NCBI GenBank assembly: GCA_018267475.1
Contig: JAFDYI010000012.1
Span: 62,001 to 126,000 of the forward strand
Direction: 5' to 3'
DNA: 64,000 nt
Origin: Bacteroidota bacterium
Lineage (GTDB): Bacteria > Bacteroidota > Bacteroidia > B-17B0 > Aurantibacillaceae
The first letter of the stretch is position 1, and the number at the start of each line of letters is the position of its first letter. This document shows positions 15,701 to 23,949 of this stretch, one piece after another. Below the pieces are notes generated by a model, which saw only the letters and a list, made by a program, of their open reading frames with translations, had not been told where the DNA came from and did no database searches. A program made the position numbers and the translations under genes.

Positions 15701-16649
15701 TAGGCGTGTTTACCCAAGTTAATGCTACCGGCACATCGCGCGTGTTGCAGCGGTTTTGCCAAGTATTATCAAAAGTTTCTAAAAAAGGTACGGCAGCGTA
15801 GTTTGTGCCTAACAGCGTTACGGTAACGGGTGTAGAAGTAGCGCTGCTGGCACCGCAAGAAACAATGCAATGATACTGCATAGTAGCATTAACAAGTTGC
15901 GATGTTGTAACGGTAGTAGCAGTCGGTATGGCCGTCCAAGTAATGCCGTCGGGCGATGATTCCCATTGGTAGCTTAATCCGGTAGCGGCAGATACACCAC
16001 TTAAACCCAAGGCTATATTTTGAGGGGTACATATAGAGGTGCTGCTGGCTGTAGTGGTGCCGGCAGTAGGAGCGCCCGAACAAGCAGGCAGTACCGAATA
16101 GGTAATAACCAATTGAGGTTGTTGGCCGGCTACTGCGCCATAACCGCGTATATTATAGGTGTTGGTAGAGCCTCTTACAAAACCCACACACATATCAGCG
16201 CCTGCTCTATTTTGAATAAAGGTGCAACCCGCTGCATTTAAAGGGCCTGTTATGGTAGCGTTAGCGGTCCACGGTGCTGCCAACGCAGTAGCCCCTCCGT
16301 TAATAGCGCTGTACAAAGCGGTACCCGCCATAGAAGAAGGGGTACCTGAAAAGACAGTAAGGGAGTTAGTGGCAGATGAAGATGTACTTGAAAAAGTAGT
16401 AGCGGTGCAGCTGGCAGAGCTTACTACGATACCCGTAGGCAGCGAGCTTAAATCAAAAAAAGCCCAACCTACGTTGCTGCTGCTGTTTAGAGTAGTCATA
16501 TCACCATCGTTTTTGGTGCCGGCGCTGTTTACCGAGCCCGTATTGTACGAGCCGCTGGCTCCGGTAGCCGTAATAGTTACGGTAGTCTGCGCTAGCCCTC
16601 CTGTGTAGAGAGCTGCGGCGCTAAAAAGAGTAAGAATGATTTTTTTCAT
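12771..16649 (-). CDS. Large T9SS-secreted surface protein with duplicated anchor-J/Ig modules
   Basis: A 1292-residue secreted protein from the ATG at 16649, which gives the signal peptide MKKIILTLFSAAALYTGGLAQ. An upstream in-frame ATG at 16736 would add a non-signal leader. After an N-terminal beta domain come two near-identical modules of about 274 residues, each an Ig-like part (SYQWESSPDGITWTAIP) plus a MAM/choice-of-anchor-J-like part (FLETFDNTW, NSWRRQDDGASAGW, GLDSL). A PPC/CUB-like domain and Ig-like repeats follow. The C-terminus (LSVYPNPTAHYITV to the end) is a type A T9SS sorting domain. It is probably an adhesin or matrix protein. Confidence 0.9.
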   Translation of the reverse strand: MKKIILTLFSAAALYTGGLAQTTVTITATGASGSYNTGSVNSAGTKNDGDMTTLNSSSNVGWAFFDLSSLPTGIVVSSASCTATTFSSTSSSATNSLTVFSGTPSSMAGTALYSAINGGATALAAPWTANATITGPLNAAGCTFIQNRAGADMCVGFVRGSTNTYNIRGYGAVAGQQPQLVITYSVLPACSGAPTAGTTTASSTSICTPQNIALGLSGVSAATGLSYQWESSPDGITWTAIPTATTVTTSQLVNATMQYHCIVSCGASSATSTPVTVTLLGTNYAAVPFLETFDNTWQNRCNTRDVPVALTWVNTPNTGNNSWRRQDDGASAGWSGATGGIVTPIGTGSADFHSYFASSGSKGNLDLYVNMGTLQNYQMSFYHINQTGTDSLFVLLSTDNGATFTQQGSYASGDFTGSTSWKKYTLTLGSVNSASCVVRFTGKSDYGNDDIGLDSLNIIALSSCSGMPTAGTAISTNTLLCSPANVTLSLSGSTLATGLTYQWESSPDGITWTAIPTATLATTTQSVSAATQFHCIVSCGTNSATSTPVTVSMLSPSMTYVTIPYLETFDNTWENRCDNHNVPVAVSWQDNPTTGNNSWRRQDDGASAGWTSATNGVVTPIGTGSADFHSYYAPSGATGTLDLYANMGTTQNYVMSFYHINKTGNDSLFVFLSTDNGVTFTQKGSYASGDFTGSTSWKKYNMTLGSVNSASCVVRFTGKSDYGMDDIGLDSLAIFTATCTVPPVAGTISGLSTLNIHQSTNYTVSPGTGDLQWYVSTSPSGPWSAIPNATVTTQPLTASQAGTFYLSVIASSIACPNDTTHTPFMIHVDFPGDSVCGALPLPVLTGTASSSVYYDLGGATVQSGEVAPPGGGCAGPMSWCNNTLNNTMWFTFTAPASGHVSIQSPDFDTRLALWQANTCNGLLSAATATLMGANDDDANYTAHGGVQFSSYVERGCLTPGALYYVQLDSYSTATVGDSTRVLVKDMGALDLSFSGLQAGYCLPTTVIGTITPVTGGGVFSVNSSTVAVGTFTFNPNSSPAGTYTVSYNVMGCTSYSTTTITNNTVVVTAAATSSAVCVGQSDSLMANGASTYTWSTSQTTAHVAVTPTANTSYTVTGADLSGCTNTATISVSVVALPTVSLTASQASVCVNGTPIILTGNPAGGAYSGTSVSGSTFTPSATAGTYTPVYSYTNSTTGCANTASVSITVDACTGIARYASDASSLSVYPNPTAHYITVQGTAELGTVTIYNAIGQVVEVVTIKDTAIQINVSAYPAGIYTVLVQGVYSKFVKE
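14448..16081. repeat. Tandem duplication, two units of about 820 bp, inside the T9SS gene
   Basis: Units of about 14448-15260 and 15261-16081 encode the same module order. Long runs match at the DNA level, for example the stretches around 14465-14600 and 15285-15420, which differ at few bases. They are direct repeats. Confidence 0.85.
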
Positions 16650-17108
16650 AGTTTTTATATTTGGAGCAAAAATAAAGCAATATTTTGTTAAATTAACGCG
16701 ATTTAACATTTTTTTAGACGAATTATATTTAAACAAAGGTTTAACCTTAAAAAAGCGGGCTAAAAGCAGGTCATGCGCGTTGCGTTAAAAAAACTATTTT
16801 TTGCTTTATGTATAAAAATTTCTCCTGTTTTGTAAGGATAATGGGGCGCTCTTTACCGGTAGAGGCTGAACCATATTGTCTTAATAGAACGGCTTGTTGT
16901 AGGTTTGTCCAATATAAAAAAGGGTACTACTTCTGTGTTTTTTTTATTTTGAAGAGATTAAAATGGAGATTCTCTGTGTCGAATGGTGAACAAAAACAAA
17001 AAATGATTTTCAATGAGAGTACTTAAAAAAATAGCATTCAAACGATGCGGATGCCTTTCCCTATATCTTGTAATGCTTCATCTATATTTATTATTTTTGC
17101 AAAAAAAC
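16650..17108. other. Intergenic region between divergent genes
   Basis: About 460 bases upstream of both the T9SS gene (minus) and tsaB (plus). Only short ORFs without family signal or credible ribosome-binding sites are present. The right end carries the tsaB promoter at 17092-17099. Confidence 0.5.
17092..17099 (+). promoter_or_regulatory. -7 box (TATTTTTG) for tsaB
   Basis: A TAnnTTTG match ending 9 bases before the tsaB ATG at 17109. It supports that start over the in-frame ATG 32 codons upstream, which would lie ahead of the promoter. Confidence 0.55.
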
Positions 17109-17807
17109 ATGCCGGCTCCTCTTATTCTTTCTATAGAAACGTCTAACACCAATTGTTCCGTTTGTGTATCTTCCGGAGCGCACATCCTTTCTACAAAGGA
17201 GTTAGACGGCGGTTATACACACGCTGAAAATTTGCACCTGTTTGTACAAGAGACCTTGATAAAAGCCGATGTGAATATAGCCAACATACATGCGGTAGCG
17301 GTAAGTAAAGGGCCCGGCAGCTATACCGGTTTACGCATTGGTGCCAGCACAGCTCAAGGCTTTTGCTATGCTTTGCAAATTCCGCTTATAGCGGTAGATA
17401 CCTTGCAAGCGATGGCTCAGGCCGCTTTTTTGAAATTAAAACAATCCGGTATTTATCCTCCGTTGCTTTTATGCCCCATGATAGATGCGCGGCGTATGGA
17501 GGTGTATAGCGCGGTGTACGACGAGCACCTAAACACAAAAACGCCTATTGAAGCACGAGTATTAGATGAGGAATATGTTGCCGGTTTTACTTTTGATACC
17601 CCTATTTATTTTTTTGGAAACGGAATGCCTAAAGCAAAAAGCCTTTTAGAAAAAAACAGACATGCTTTTTTTATAGAAGACATCGTTCCCTCAGCAACCA
17701 ACATCGCTTCGCTTGCTTTTCAAAAATTTGAAAAAAAACAATTTGAAAGCACGGCTTATTTTGAGCCCTATTATTTGAAAGAATTTTTTACTCCGGAAAA
17801 AAAATAG
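17109..17807 (+). CDS. tsaB: tRNA t6A biosynthesis protein TsaB
   Basis: A 232-residue ASKHA-fold protein that partners TsaD and TsaE in making N6-threonylcarbamoyladenosine at tRNA position 37. The N-terminus ILSIETSNTNCSVCV, the block AVSKGPGSYTGLRIG near residue 68 and PMIDARRMEVYSAVY near 122 are diagnostic. It uses ATG 17109, placed just behind a good promoter. It converges with ruvB (5 bases between stops). Confidence 0.93.
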   Translation: MPAPLILSIETSNTNCSVCVSSGAHILSTKELDGGYTHAENLHLFVQETLIKADVNIANIHAVAVSKGPGSYTGLRIGASTAQGFCYALQIPLIAVDTLQAMAQAAFLKLKQSGIYPPLLLCPMIDARRMEVYSAVYDEHLNTKTPIEARVLDEEYVAGFTFDTPIYFFGNGMPKAKSLLEKNRHAFFIEDIVPSATNIASLAFQKFEKKQFESTAYFEPYYLKEFFTPEKK

Positions 17808-17812
17808 AAATG

Positions 17813-18850
17813 CTACCAGGTAGAGTCATCAAACAAAGAGCCTCCATTTTTTTTAAACATTTTGCCTAATTGCCGGTATGCTTTTTCAGTGGCTTCGCGT
17901 CCGCGCGGAGTACGTTGTATGTATCCTTCTTGTATTAAAAAAGGCTCGTACACCTCTTCTATAGTTCCCGACTCTTCACCCACGGCGGTGCTTATGGTAG
18001 TAATACCTACCGGACCTCCTTTAAATTTTTCTATAATAGCCGATAATATACGATGGTCCATTTCGTCTAACCCGTTCGCATCTACGTTTAGCGCTTTTAA
18101 TCCGTATAGAGAAATTTCCAAATCAATTTTACCGCTTCCTTTTATTTGTGCAAAGTCGCGCACACGGCGCAGCAGCGCGTTGGCAATACGGGGGGTTCCT
18201 CTGCTACGGCGGGCCATTTCAAACGCAGCTTCATGCTCTATCTCGGTTTGCAAAATACCGGCGCTGCGCTTAATAATGTTAGTTAAAACAGAAGAGTTGT
18301 AATAGTTTAAACGAGAATTGATGCCAAAGCGGGCGCGCAGAGGCGAGGTAAGCAAACCGCTTCGTGTGGTGGCTCCTACCAAGGTAAAAGGATTTAATTT
18401 TATTTGCACGGTACGGGCGCTGGGGCCACTATCCAACATAATGTCTATTTTGTAATCTTCCATAGCGGAGTACAAATATTCTTCTACCACGGGGCTTAGG
18501 CGGTGTATCTCATCTATAAACAACACATCGTAAGGCTCTAAGTTGGTAAGCAAACCCGCTAAATCGCCCGGTTTATCTAGTACAGGGCCCGACGTTATTT
18601 TTATGTTTACACCCAAATCGTGTGAGATGATGTGCGCTAAAGTGGTTTTTCCTAATCCCGGTGGGCCGTGCAACAACACATGGTCTAAGGCTTCTTGTCG
18701 TTTTTTTGCGGCCTGTACAAACACTCTGAGGTTATCTACTAGGGCTTCCTGTCCGCTAAAATTTTCAAAAGCAATGGGGCGCAGGGCACGTTCTGCTTCT
18801 TTTTCGGCAGGAGATACGTTTTCTTCTTCAGGTTTTAAATGCTCATTCAT
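17813..18850 (-). CDS. ruvB: Holliday junction branch migration helicase RuvB
   Basis: A 345-residue AAA+ motor that works with RuvA on Holliday junctions. Walker [14 protein letters not shown], Walker [11 protein letters not shown], sensor 1 [20 protein letters not shown] and the C-terminal winged helix ([16 protein letters not shown]) are all present. ATG 18850 begins [12 protein letters not shown], and a longer in-frame start would overlap the promoter region. ruvA and ruvC are not adjacent. Confidence 0.97.
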   Translation of the reverse strand: MNEHLKPEEENVSPAEKEAERALRPIAFENFSGQEALVDNLRVFVQAAKKRQEALDHVLLHGPPGLGKTTLAHIISHDLGVNIKITSGPVLDKPGDLAGLLTNLEPYDVLFIDEIHRLSPVVEEYLYSAMEDYKIDIMLDSGPSARTVQIKLNPFTLVGATTRSGLLTSPLRARFGINSRLNYYNSSVLTNIIKRSAGILQTEIEHEAAFEMARRSRGTPRIANALLRRVRDFAQIKGSGKIDLEISLYGLKALNVDANGLDEMDHRILSAIIEKFKGGPVGITTISTAVGEESGTIEEVYEPFLIQEGYIQRTPRGREATEKAYRQLGKMFKKNGGSLFDDSTW

Positions 18851-18925
18851 TATTCTTGAACAAAGATAGGGAAAGAAAACGAAACTATTTTTATAGGAAT
18901 AAACAAGTATCAAAAATAAGCTGCG

Positions 18926-18933
18926 TATCTTCG
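18926..18933 (+). promoter_or_regulatory. -7-like box (TATCTTCG) for rimO
   Basis: It differs from TAnnTTTG at one base and lies 13 bases before the rimO ATG. The same TATCTTCG variant occurs before glyS (51261-51268). Confidence 0.45.
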
Positions 18934-18946
18934 CAGTCATTTTAAA

Positions 18947-20260
18947 ATGAAAACCAAATCGTTAAAAAAAAACACCGTAAACGTAGTAACCTTAGGTTGC
19001 AGTAAAAATGTTGTAGATAGCGAAGTATTAATGGGGCAACTGCGTGCCAACAAATTTGCGGTAGAGCACGAAAGCGAGGAGGGAAACCATCAAATTGTAA
19101 TTATAAACACCTGTGGCTTTGTAGATAATGCCAAGCAAGAAAGCATTGATACCATACTGCAATACGTAGAAGCAAAAAAAGCAGGGCAGGTAGAGAAAGT
19201 ATATGTTACCGGTTGTTTGAGCGAGCGCTATAAAAATTCGTTAGAAAAAGAAATACCCGAAGTAGATGCTTACTTTGGTACACGAGAATTACCTAAACTG
19301 TTAAAAACCCTAAAGGCAGACTACAAGCACGAGTTAGTAGGCGAGCGCTTGCTTACCACGCCGGCTCATTACGCCTACTTAAAAATTTCGGAAGGCTGCG
19401 ACAGACCTTGTTCCTTTTGTGCCATTCCGCTTATGCGAGGAGGACACCTTTCTGTACCAATAGAAGAATTAGTAAAACGAGCCGAAAGCCTTGCTGCTAA
19501 AGGAACCAAAGAACTATTATTGATAGCACAAGATTTAACCTACTACGGCTTGGATATATACAAAAAAAGAGAATTGGCTACTCTGTTAGACAAACTCAGC
19601 GAGGTGCAAGGCATTGATTGGATTAGGCTGCACTACGCATTTCCCAGTGGATTTCCGATGGAGGTATTAGACGTTATGAAAAACAGAAGCAATGTATGCA
19701 ACTATTTAGATATGCCTTTGCAGCACATTAGCGATGCGATGCTAAAAAGTATGCGCCGCGGTATTACCAAGCAAAAAACCATAGATACTGTAAATCAAAT
19801 ACGCGATACCATTCCAAACATAGCCCTGCGTACCACCCTTATTGCCGGCTATCCGGGCGAAACTGAAAAAGACCACCAAGAAATGTTAGAGTGGGTGCAA
19901 CGCACGCGCTTTGACAGGTTGGGTATCTTTACGTATTCGCATGAAGAAAATACGCACGCGCATACACTAAACGACGATGTTTCTGAAAAAATAAAAAAAC
20001 AACGTGCCGATGCCGTGATGAAAGTGCAACAAGAAATTTCATTACAACTTAACCAACAAAAAATACATCAAACCTTTAAAACACTGATTGATAGAAAAGA
20101 AGGTGCTTATTACGTAGGTAGAACGGAGTTTGACAGCCCCGATGTGGATAATGAGGTTTTAATACAAGCAACTAACGAGGCCTATCTTTCTCCGGGTAGT
20201 TTTGTAAAAGTACGCATCACACAAGCTACTGATTTTGACTTATATGGAGAATTGGCGTAA
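18947..20260 (+). CDS. rimO: Ribosomal protein uS12 methylthiotransferase RimO
   Basis: A 437-residue radical SAM enzyme that methylthiolates an Asp of ribosomal protein S12. An N-terminal UPF0004 domain carries cluster cysteines at 18, 56 and 90. The radical SAM motif is CDRPCSFC (Cys 151, 155, 158), and a C-terminal TRAM-like domain ends in [19 protein letters not shown] and [12 protein letters not shown] favour RimO over MiaB. It is monocistronic, with a near-consensus promoter close to the ATG. Confidence 0.95.
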   Translation: MKTKSLKKNTVNVVTLGCSKNVVDSEVLMGQLRANKFAVEHESEEGNHQIVIINTCGFVDNAKQESIDTILQYVEAKKAGQVEKVYVTGCLSERYKNSLEKEIPEVDAYFGTRELPKLLKTLKADYKHELVGERLLTTPAHYAYLKISEGCDRPCSFCAIPLMRGGHLSVPIEELVKRAESLAAKGTKELLLIAQDLTYYGLDIYKKRELATLLDKLSEVQGIDWIRLHYAFPSGFPMEVLDVMKNRSNVCNYLDMPLQHISDAMLKSMRRGITKQKTIDTVNQIRDTIPNIALRTTLIAGYPGETEKDHQEMLEWVQRTRFDRLGIFTYSHEENTHAHTLNDDVSEKIKKQRADAVMKVQQEISLQLNQQKIHQTFKTLIDRKEGAYYVGRTEFDSPDVDNEVLIQATNEAYLSPGSFVKVRITQATDFDLYGELA

Positions 20261-20341
20261 TGCTTTTTGCCAACCTTGTTAAATAATCCTTAATTGTAGT
20301 TAAATACTGTTAATTTAGCTTGCATAGGTGAAATTTTATTA

Positions 20342-20349
20342 TACCTTTG
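20342..20349 (+). promoter_or_regulatory. Promoter (TACCTTTG with TTG 19 bases upstream) for the T9SS/PKD gene
   Basis: A TAnnTTTG -7 match with a TTG at 20320-20322 in the expected -33 position. The ATG at 20373 follows 23 bases later. Confidence 0.6.
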
Positions 20350-20372
20350 GTATAACCTTAATTCTTTTCACC

Positions 20373-23300
20373 ATGAAAAAAGTACTATTTACCGCATTTG
20401 CTCTCGGTGTTTTTTTTGCGTACGCACAAAATCACAACCCTATCACAACCGCTGATTCTTTAGAGGGCTATAGCATGGAAGAGTTTAATCACCACATGCA
20501 AAATTTTAGGGGGACTGAAACTCAAAAACAAAATTTTTTGAAGCGCTCGCAACGTGCTTTTATAGACCGAAAATATAAGTTGGGGGTATATGCGCCGCCT
20601 GTAATTAGCAATAACACAAGAGGAACCGCGCCCGCACCCGATGCCATGAATTGTGTAAACATTGGTTTTGAGTCGGGTAATACCAGCAACTGGACGGTTA
20701 CAGGAGATAATGCCATTGTATCCGGTGGTACGGACGGTTTTGGGGGATACAATAAAGTATATGCAGGCAGCTATTCGCTCATGTTAAGCAGCAACAATTT
20801 AAGTACAACCAATTTCCAATCTTCCGCTTCTAGGGTAATATCAGTTCCCTCTACCGGAACTACTTTTTTTAATTTATACTTTGCTTTAGATATTTTAGAT
20901 TATCCGCACACACAAGCTGCTGCGGCTAAATTTACGGTTACTTTTTTCAACGCATCCGGAACCGCCTTACCTTGCCCTCAATATAATTGTTATTACTATC
21001 AAAACAGTGCCGGTGCCGGAACCGCGGTAGGTATTAGTAGTTTTCAGCAAACACCGGGTAGCCCGGGTGTGAATTTGGGAGGAGCTGCCTACCCTGTTAC
21101 CTATTGCAATTGGCAAACGGTGGCCTCTGATTTATCAGCTTACGGAGGACAAAACGTTACGTGTAAAATAGAATGCGATTGGTGCATTTATAATTACGAT
21201 TGGGCTTATTGCTATATTGATGCTGATTGTCCTACCTCGGCTACTACGTTACCTACTTGCAGCACCCTGCCCTTTAGCTTGTGTGGTCCCGGTGGTATGA
21301 CTACCTATAGTTGGACGCCTCCCGCAGGCAACTCCCCCTCAACGGCTAACACCATGTGTATCAATGCTGCTGTAGCCGGAAATTACACCTTAAATACTAC
21401 CTTAAATACGTGCTCTTTAGTGGCCTACACCTTTACCTACAATGTGCAGGCAGGGCCTACTCCCAATTTTACCGATAGCCCCACGCCCTGTTCGGGTAAT
21501 GTTTCTTTTGGAAGTACTTCTACGCCTAACGGAAGCGCTCCAATAACGAGTTACACCTGGAATTGGGGTGATGGTACGGCGGCGGGCTCGGGCATCAATA
21601 CTACACATACCTATGCGGGGGCAGGTACTAATACGGTTACTTTAGTTATTTCAAATGGATCTTGCATAGATAGTGTATCCAAAACGGTAACCATACCCGC
21701 GCATCCCATACCAAGTTTTACTGCTACCAACGCTTGTTTCGGAATACCCATAACGTACACCAGCACTTCTACCGCTTCGGCGGGCATTGCCAGTCAAACA
21801 TGGCATTTTGGTGATGGTGCGGCAGGAACAGGAATCAATGCTTCGCATGCTTATACAGCAGCGCAAACCTATAACGCCACATTAATCGTAAAAGACAATA
21901 ACGGTTGCACGGACTCTATTACAAACCCGGTAACAGTGTACCCGCTTCCTACCGTAACGGTTAACAGTTCCACAATATGCTTAGGGCAGCAAACGGCTAC
22001 TTTAACAGCCAATGGAGCCAGTACGTATGCCTGGAGCCCGGCTACAGGCCTAAGCGCTGCCACGGGTGCAAGCGTTACAGGAAACCCTGCTGCTACTACC
22101 TTTTATATCATAACGGGCACCGGCGCTAACACTTGTACTAATACGGCCACAGCTACCATAACGGTAAGTGCTCCACCTACTATAACTGTAAACAGCCCCA
22201 CTATATGTGTAGGACAGCAAACCGCTACTTTAACCGCTAATGGAGCCAGCACCTACGCTTGGGCACCTGCAGCTACTCTTAGTGGCAGCACAGGCACTAC
22301 AGTAACAGGCACCCCTGCAACCACTACTAACTATACGGTAACCGGAACTACTGCCAGCGGTTGCTCTAGTACCGGCACCACTACTATTACAGTAAATGCG
22401 TTACCTCTTCCTGTGGCTATGAGCAATACTCCTTGCTTAAATCAACCGCTTACATTTTCTTGTACGCCTGGCGGATTAGCTAATTATGTGTGGACGGGCC
22501 CCAACAGTTATGCGGCTACCGGGGCTACTCCAACCCAATCGGTTAGTACAGCCGGCTCGGCAGGTGTTTATACCGTTGTTGTTACCGATAACCAAATGCC
22601 GGCTTGTGTTAATTACACTACGGTAACGGTTTCTATATACCCCTTGCCTGTTATTACGGCTACTACTACCCCTGTGTGTACAAATCAAACCATTCAGCTA
22701 TCTGCATCGGGTGGTGTTTCCTATCAATGGTCAGGGCCCGGTTCTCCTGCCTTTTCTAGTACTTTGCAAAACCCGCAAATACCCAATGCCGTTGTATCAG
22801 AAGATGGAAATTATTCTGTTTTAGCGGTAGATGCGCACGGATGTAAAAGCGGAAATGTAGCCCGTGTATTAGTATATCCCTTGCCTATTATTTCTGTTAA
22901 TACAGCTACTATTTGTTTAGGCCAGCAAACGGCTACGCTAACCGCTAATGGAGCTAGCACGTATGTGTGGAGCCCTGCCTCAGGCTTGAGCAGTTCTATA
23001 GGAACCTCGGTGTATGGAGACCCCTCCGTGGCCAGCAATTACACCGTTACCGGTACGGATACGAATGGTTGTGTAAGCACCGCCACCACCAGTGTTTTTG
23101 TAAATCAATTGCCTATTGTAAGTATGGCAAGCGTAACACCCGGCTGTGTACCCTTATGTACATCGGTTGGGGTGAGCAGCACGCCTCCGGCTAATTCGTA
23201 CAGTTGCACTTTTGGCAACGGACAAAGTATAAGTCCCACCAGTTTGGCTGCCGCCTCTTCGTTCTCACTTTCTACTTGTTACAACAGCGCGGGGTCTTTC

Positions 23301-23903
23301 CCTATACGAGTAACCGTTACCGACATAAATTCTTGTATAAGCTCAGCCAGTACTATTGTGTTGGCTTATCCTATACCTAAAGCCGACTTTGTATATCAAC
23401 CCAACCCTGTAAGTATTTTAAATCCGGAGGTATCCTTTTTAAATCAATCGGTAGGACAAATAACCAATTATTCTTGGAGTTTTGGTGATGGGGGAAGTGC
23501 TTCTGTTCTTAGCCCTGCACACACCTACGCCGATACAGGCACTTATCAAGTTACGTTAATTGTGGTATCGGCACAGGGTTGTACCGACACTACCATCAGG
23601 CCGTTGGTTGTTCAAAACGATTACGCATTGTATGTGCCTAATGCGTTTACTCCTAACGGAGATGGTAAGAACGATGTATTTGCAGCCGTAGGCGATGGAG
23701 TTAAAACGTTTGGTTTATCTATTTACGACCGATGGGGCAATTTGCTTTATTATACAAGCAGTATGAATGTAGGTTGGAATGGAACCATGCAAAATAAAGG
23801 AGGCGATGTGTTGCAAGAAGATGTGTATGTATGGAAAATAGATGCGGTTGATTTTAGCAACAAATCCCGATCTTTGTCCGGAACGGTAACATTGATAAAA
23901 TAA
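20373..23903 (+). CDS. Large PKD/Ig-repeat surface protein with gliding-type T9SS C-terminus
   Basis: A 1176-residue secreted protein with signal peptide MKKVLFTAFALGVFFAYAQ. After an N-terminal jelly-roll-like region come PKD domains (TWNWGDGT, TWHFGDGA, SWSFGDGG) interspersed with repeated Ig-like units sharing ICLGQQTATLTANGASTY (three copies). The C-terminus, from YVPNAFTPNGDGKNDVF through YDRWGNLLY to the end, is the type B (CHU_C/gliding motility-associated) sorting domain exported by the T9SS, often together with a PorP/SprF-like partner. No such partner is adjacent. It is probably an adhesin. Confidence 0.92.
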   Translation: MKKVLFTAFALGVFFAYAQNHNPITTADSLEGYSMEEFNHHMQNFRGTETQKQNFLKRSQRAFIDRKYKLGVYAPPVISNNTRGTAPAPDAMNCVNIGFESGNTSNWTVTGDNAIVSGGTDGFGGYNKVYAGSYSLMLSSNNLSTTNFQSSASRVISVPSTGTTFFNLYFALDILDYPHTQAAAAKFTVTFFNASGTALPCPQYNCYYYQNSAGAGTAVGISSFQQTPGSPGVNLGGAAYPVTYCNWQTVASDLSAYGGQNVTCKIECDWCIYNYDWAYCYIDADCPTSATTLPTCSTLPFSLCGPGGMTTYSWTPPAGNSPSTANTMCINAAVAGNYTLNTTLNTCSLVAYTFTYNVQAGPTPNFTDSPTPCSGNVSFGSTSTPNGSAPITSYTWNWGDGTAAGSGINTTHTYAGAGTNTVTLVISNGSCIDSVSKTVTIPAHPIPSFTATNACFGIPITYTSTSTASAGIASQTWHFGDGAAGTGINASHAYTAAQTYNATLIVKDNNGCTDSITNPVTVYPLPTVTVNSSTICLGQQTATLTANGASTYAWSPATGLSAATGASVTGNPAATTFYIITGTGANTCTNTATATITVSAPPTITVNSPTICVGQQTATLTANGASTYAWAPAATLSGSTGTTVTGTPATTTNYTVTGTTASGCSSTGTTTITVNALPLPVAMSNTPCLNQPLTFSCTPGGLANYVWTGPNSYAATGATPTQSVSTAGSAGVYTVVVTDNQMPACVNYTTVTVSIYPLPVITATTTPVCTNQTIQLSASGGVSYQWSGPGSPAFSSTLQNPQIPNAVVSEDGNYSVLAVDAHGCKSGNVARVLVYPLPIISVNTATICLGQQTATLTANGASTYVWSPASGLSSSIGTSVYGDPSVASNYTVTGTDTNGCVSTATTSVFVNQLPIVSMASVTPGCVPLCTSVGVSSTPPANSYSCTFGNGQSISPTSLAAASSFSLSTCYNSAGSFPIRVTVTDINSCISSASTIVLAYPIPKADFVYQPNPVSILNPEVSFLNQSVGQITNYSWSFGDGGSASVLSPAHTYADTGTYQVTLIVVSAQGCTDTTIRPLVVQNDYALYVPNAFTPNGDGKNDVFAAVGDGVKTFGLSIYDRWGNLLYYTSSMNVGWNGTMQNKGGDVLQEDVYVWKIDAVDFSNKSRSLSGTVTLIK

Positions 23904-23918
23904 GAAAGTGTTTTTATG

Positions 23919-23948
23919 AAAGGCAGTTGAATAAAATCGGCTGCCTTT
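23919..23948. terminator. Bidirectional terminator between convergent genes
   Basis: AAAGGCAG and CTGCCTTT form an 8-bp stem with a 14-base loop and a T run. It separates the PKD protein gene from mqo on the opposite strand and touches the mqo stop. Confidence 0.75.
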
Positions 23949-23949
23949 T

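Noticed and set aside
16222-16608. 128-codon plus-strand ORF
   Set aside because: It is antisense to the N-terminal part of the T9SS protein gene and has no signal or domain of its own.
16808-17026. 72-codon plus-strand ORF upstream of tsaB
   Set aside because: Composition is not protein-like, there is no family signal and no promoter or ribosome-binding site, and it overlaps the region before a well-supported tsaB promoter.
20373-23903. CRISPR-like repetition in the DNA of the PKD/Ig protein gene
   Set aside because: The repeats are protein-coding Ig-like modules of variable spacing in one reading frame, not short regular repeats with spacers.
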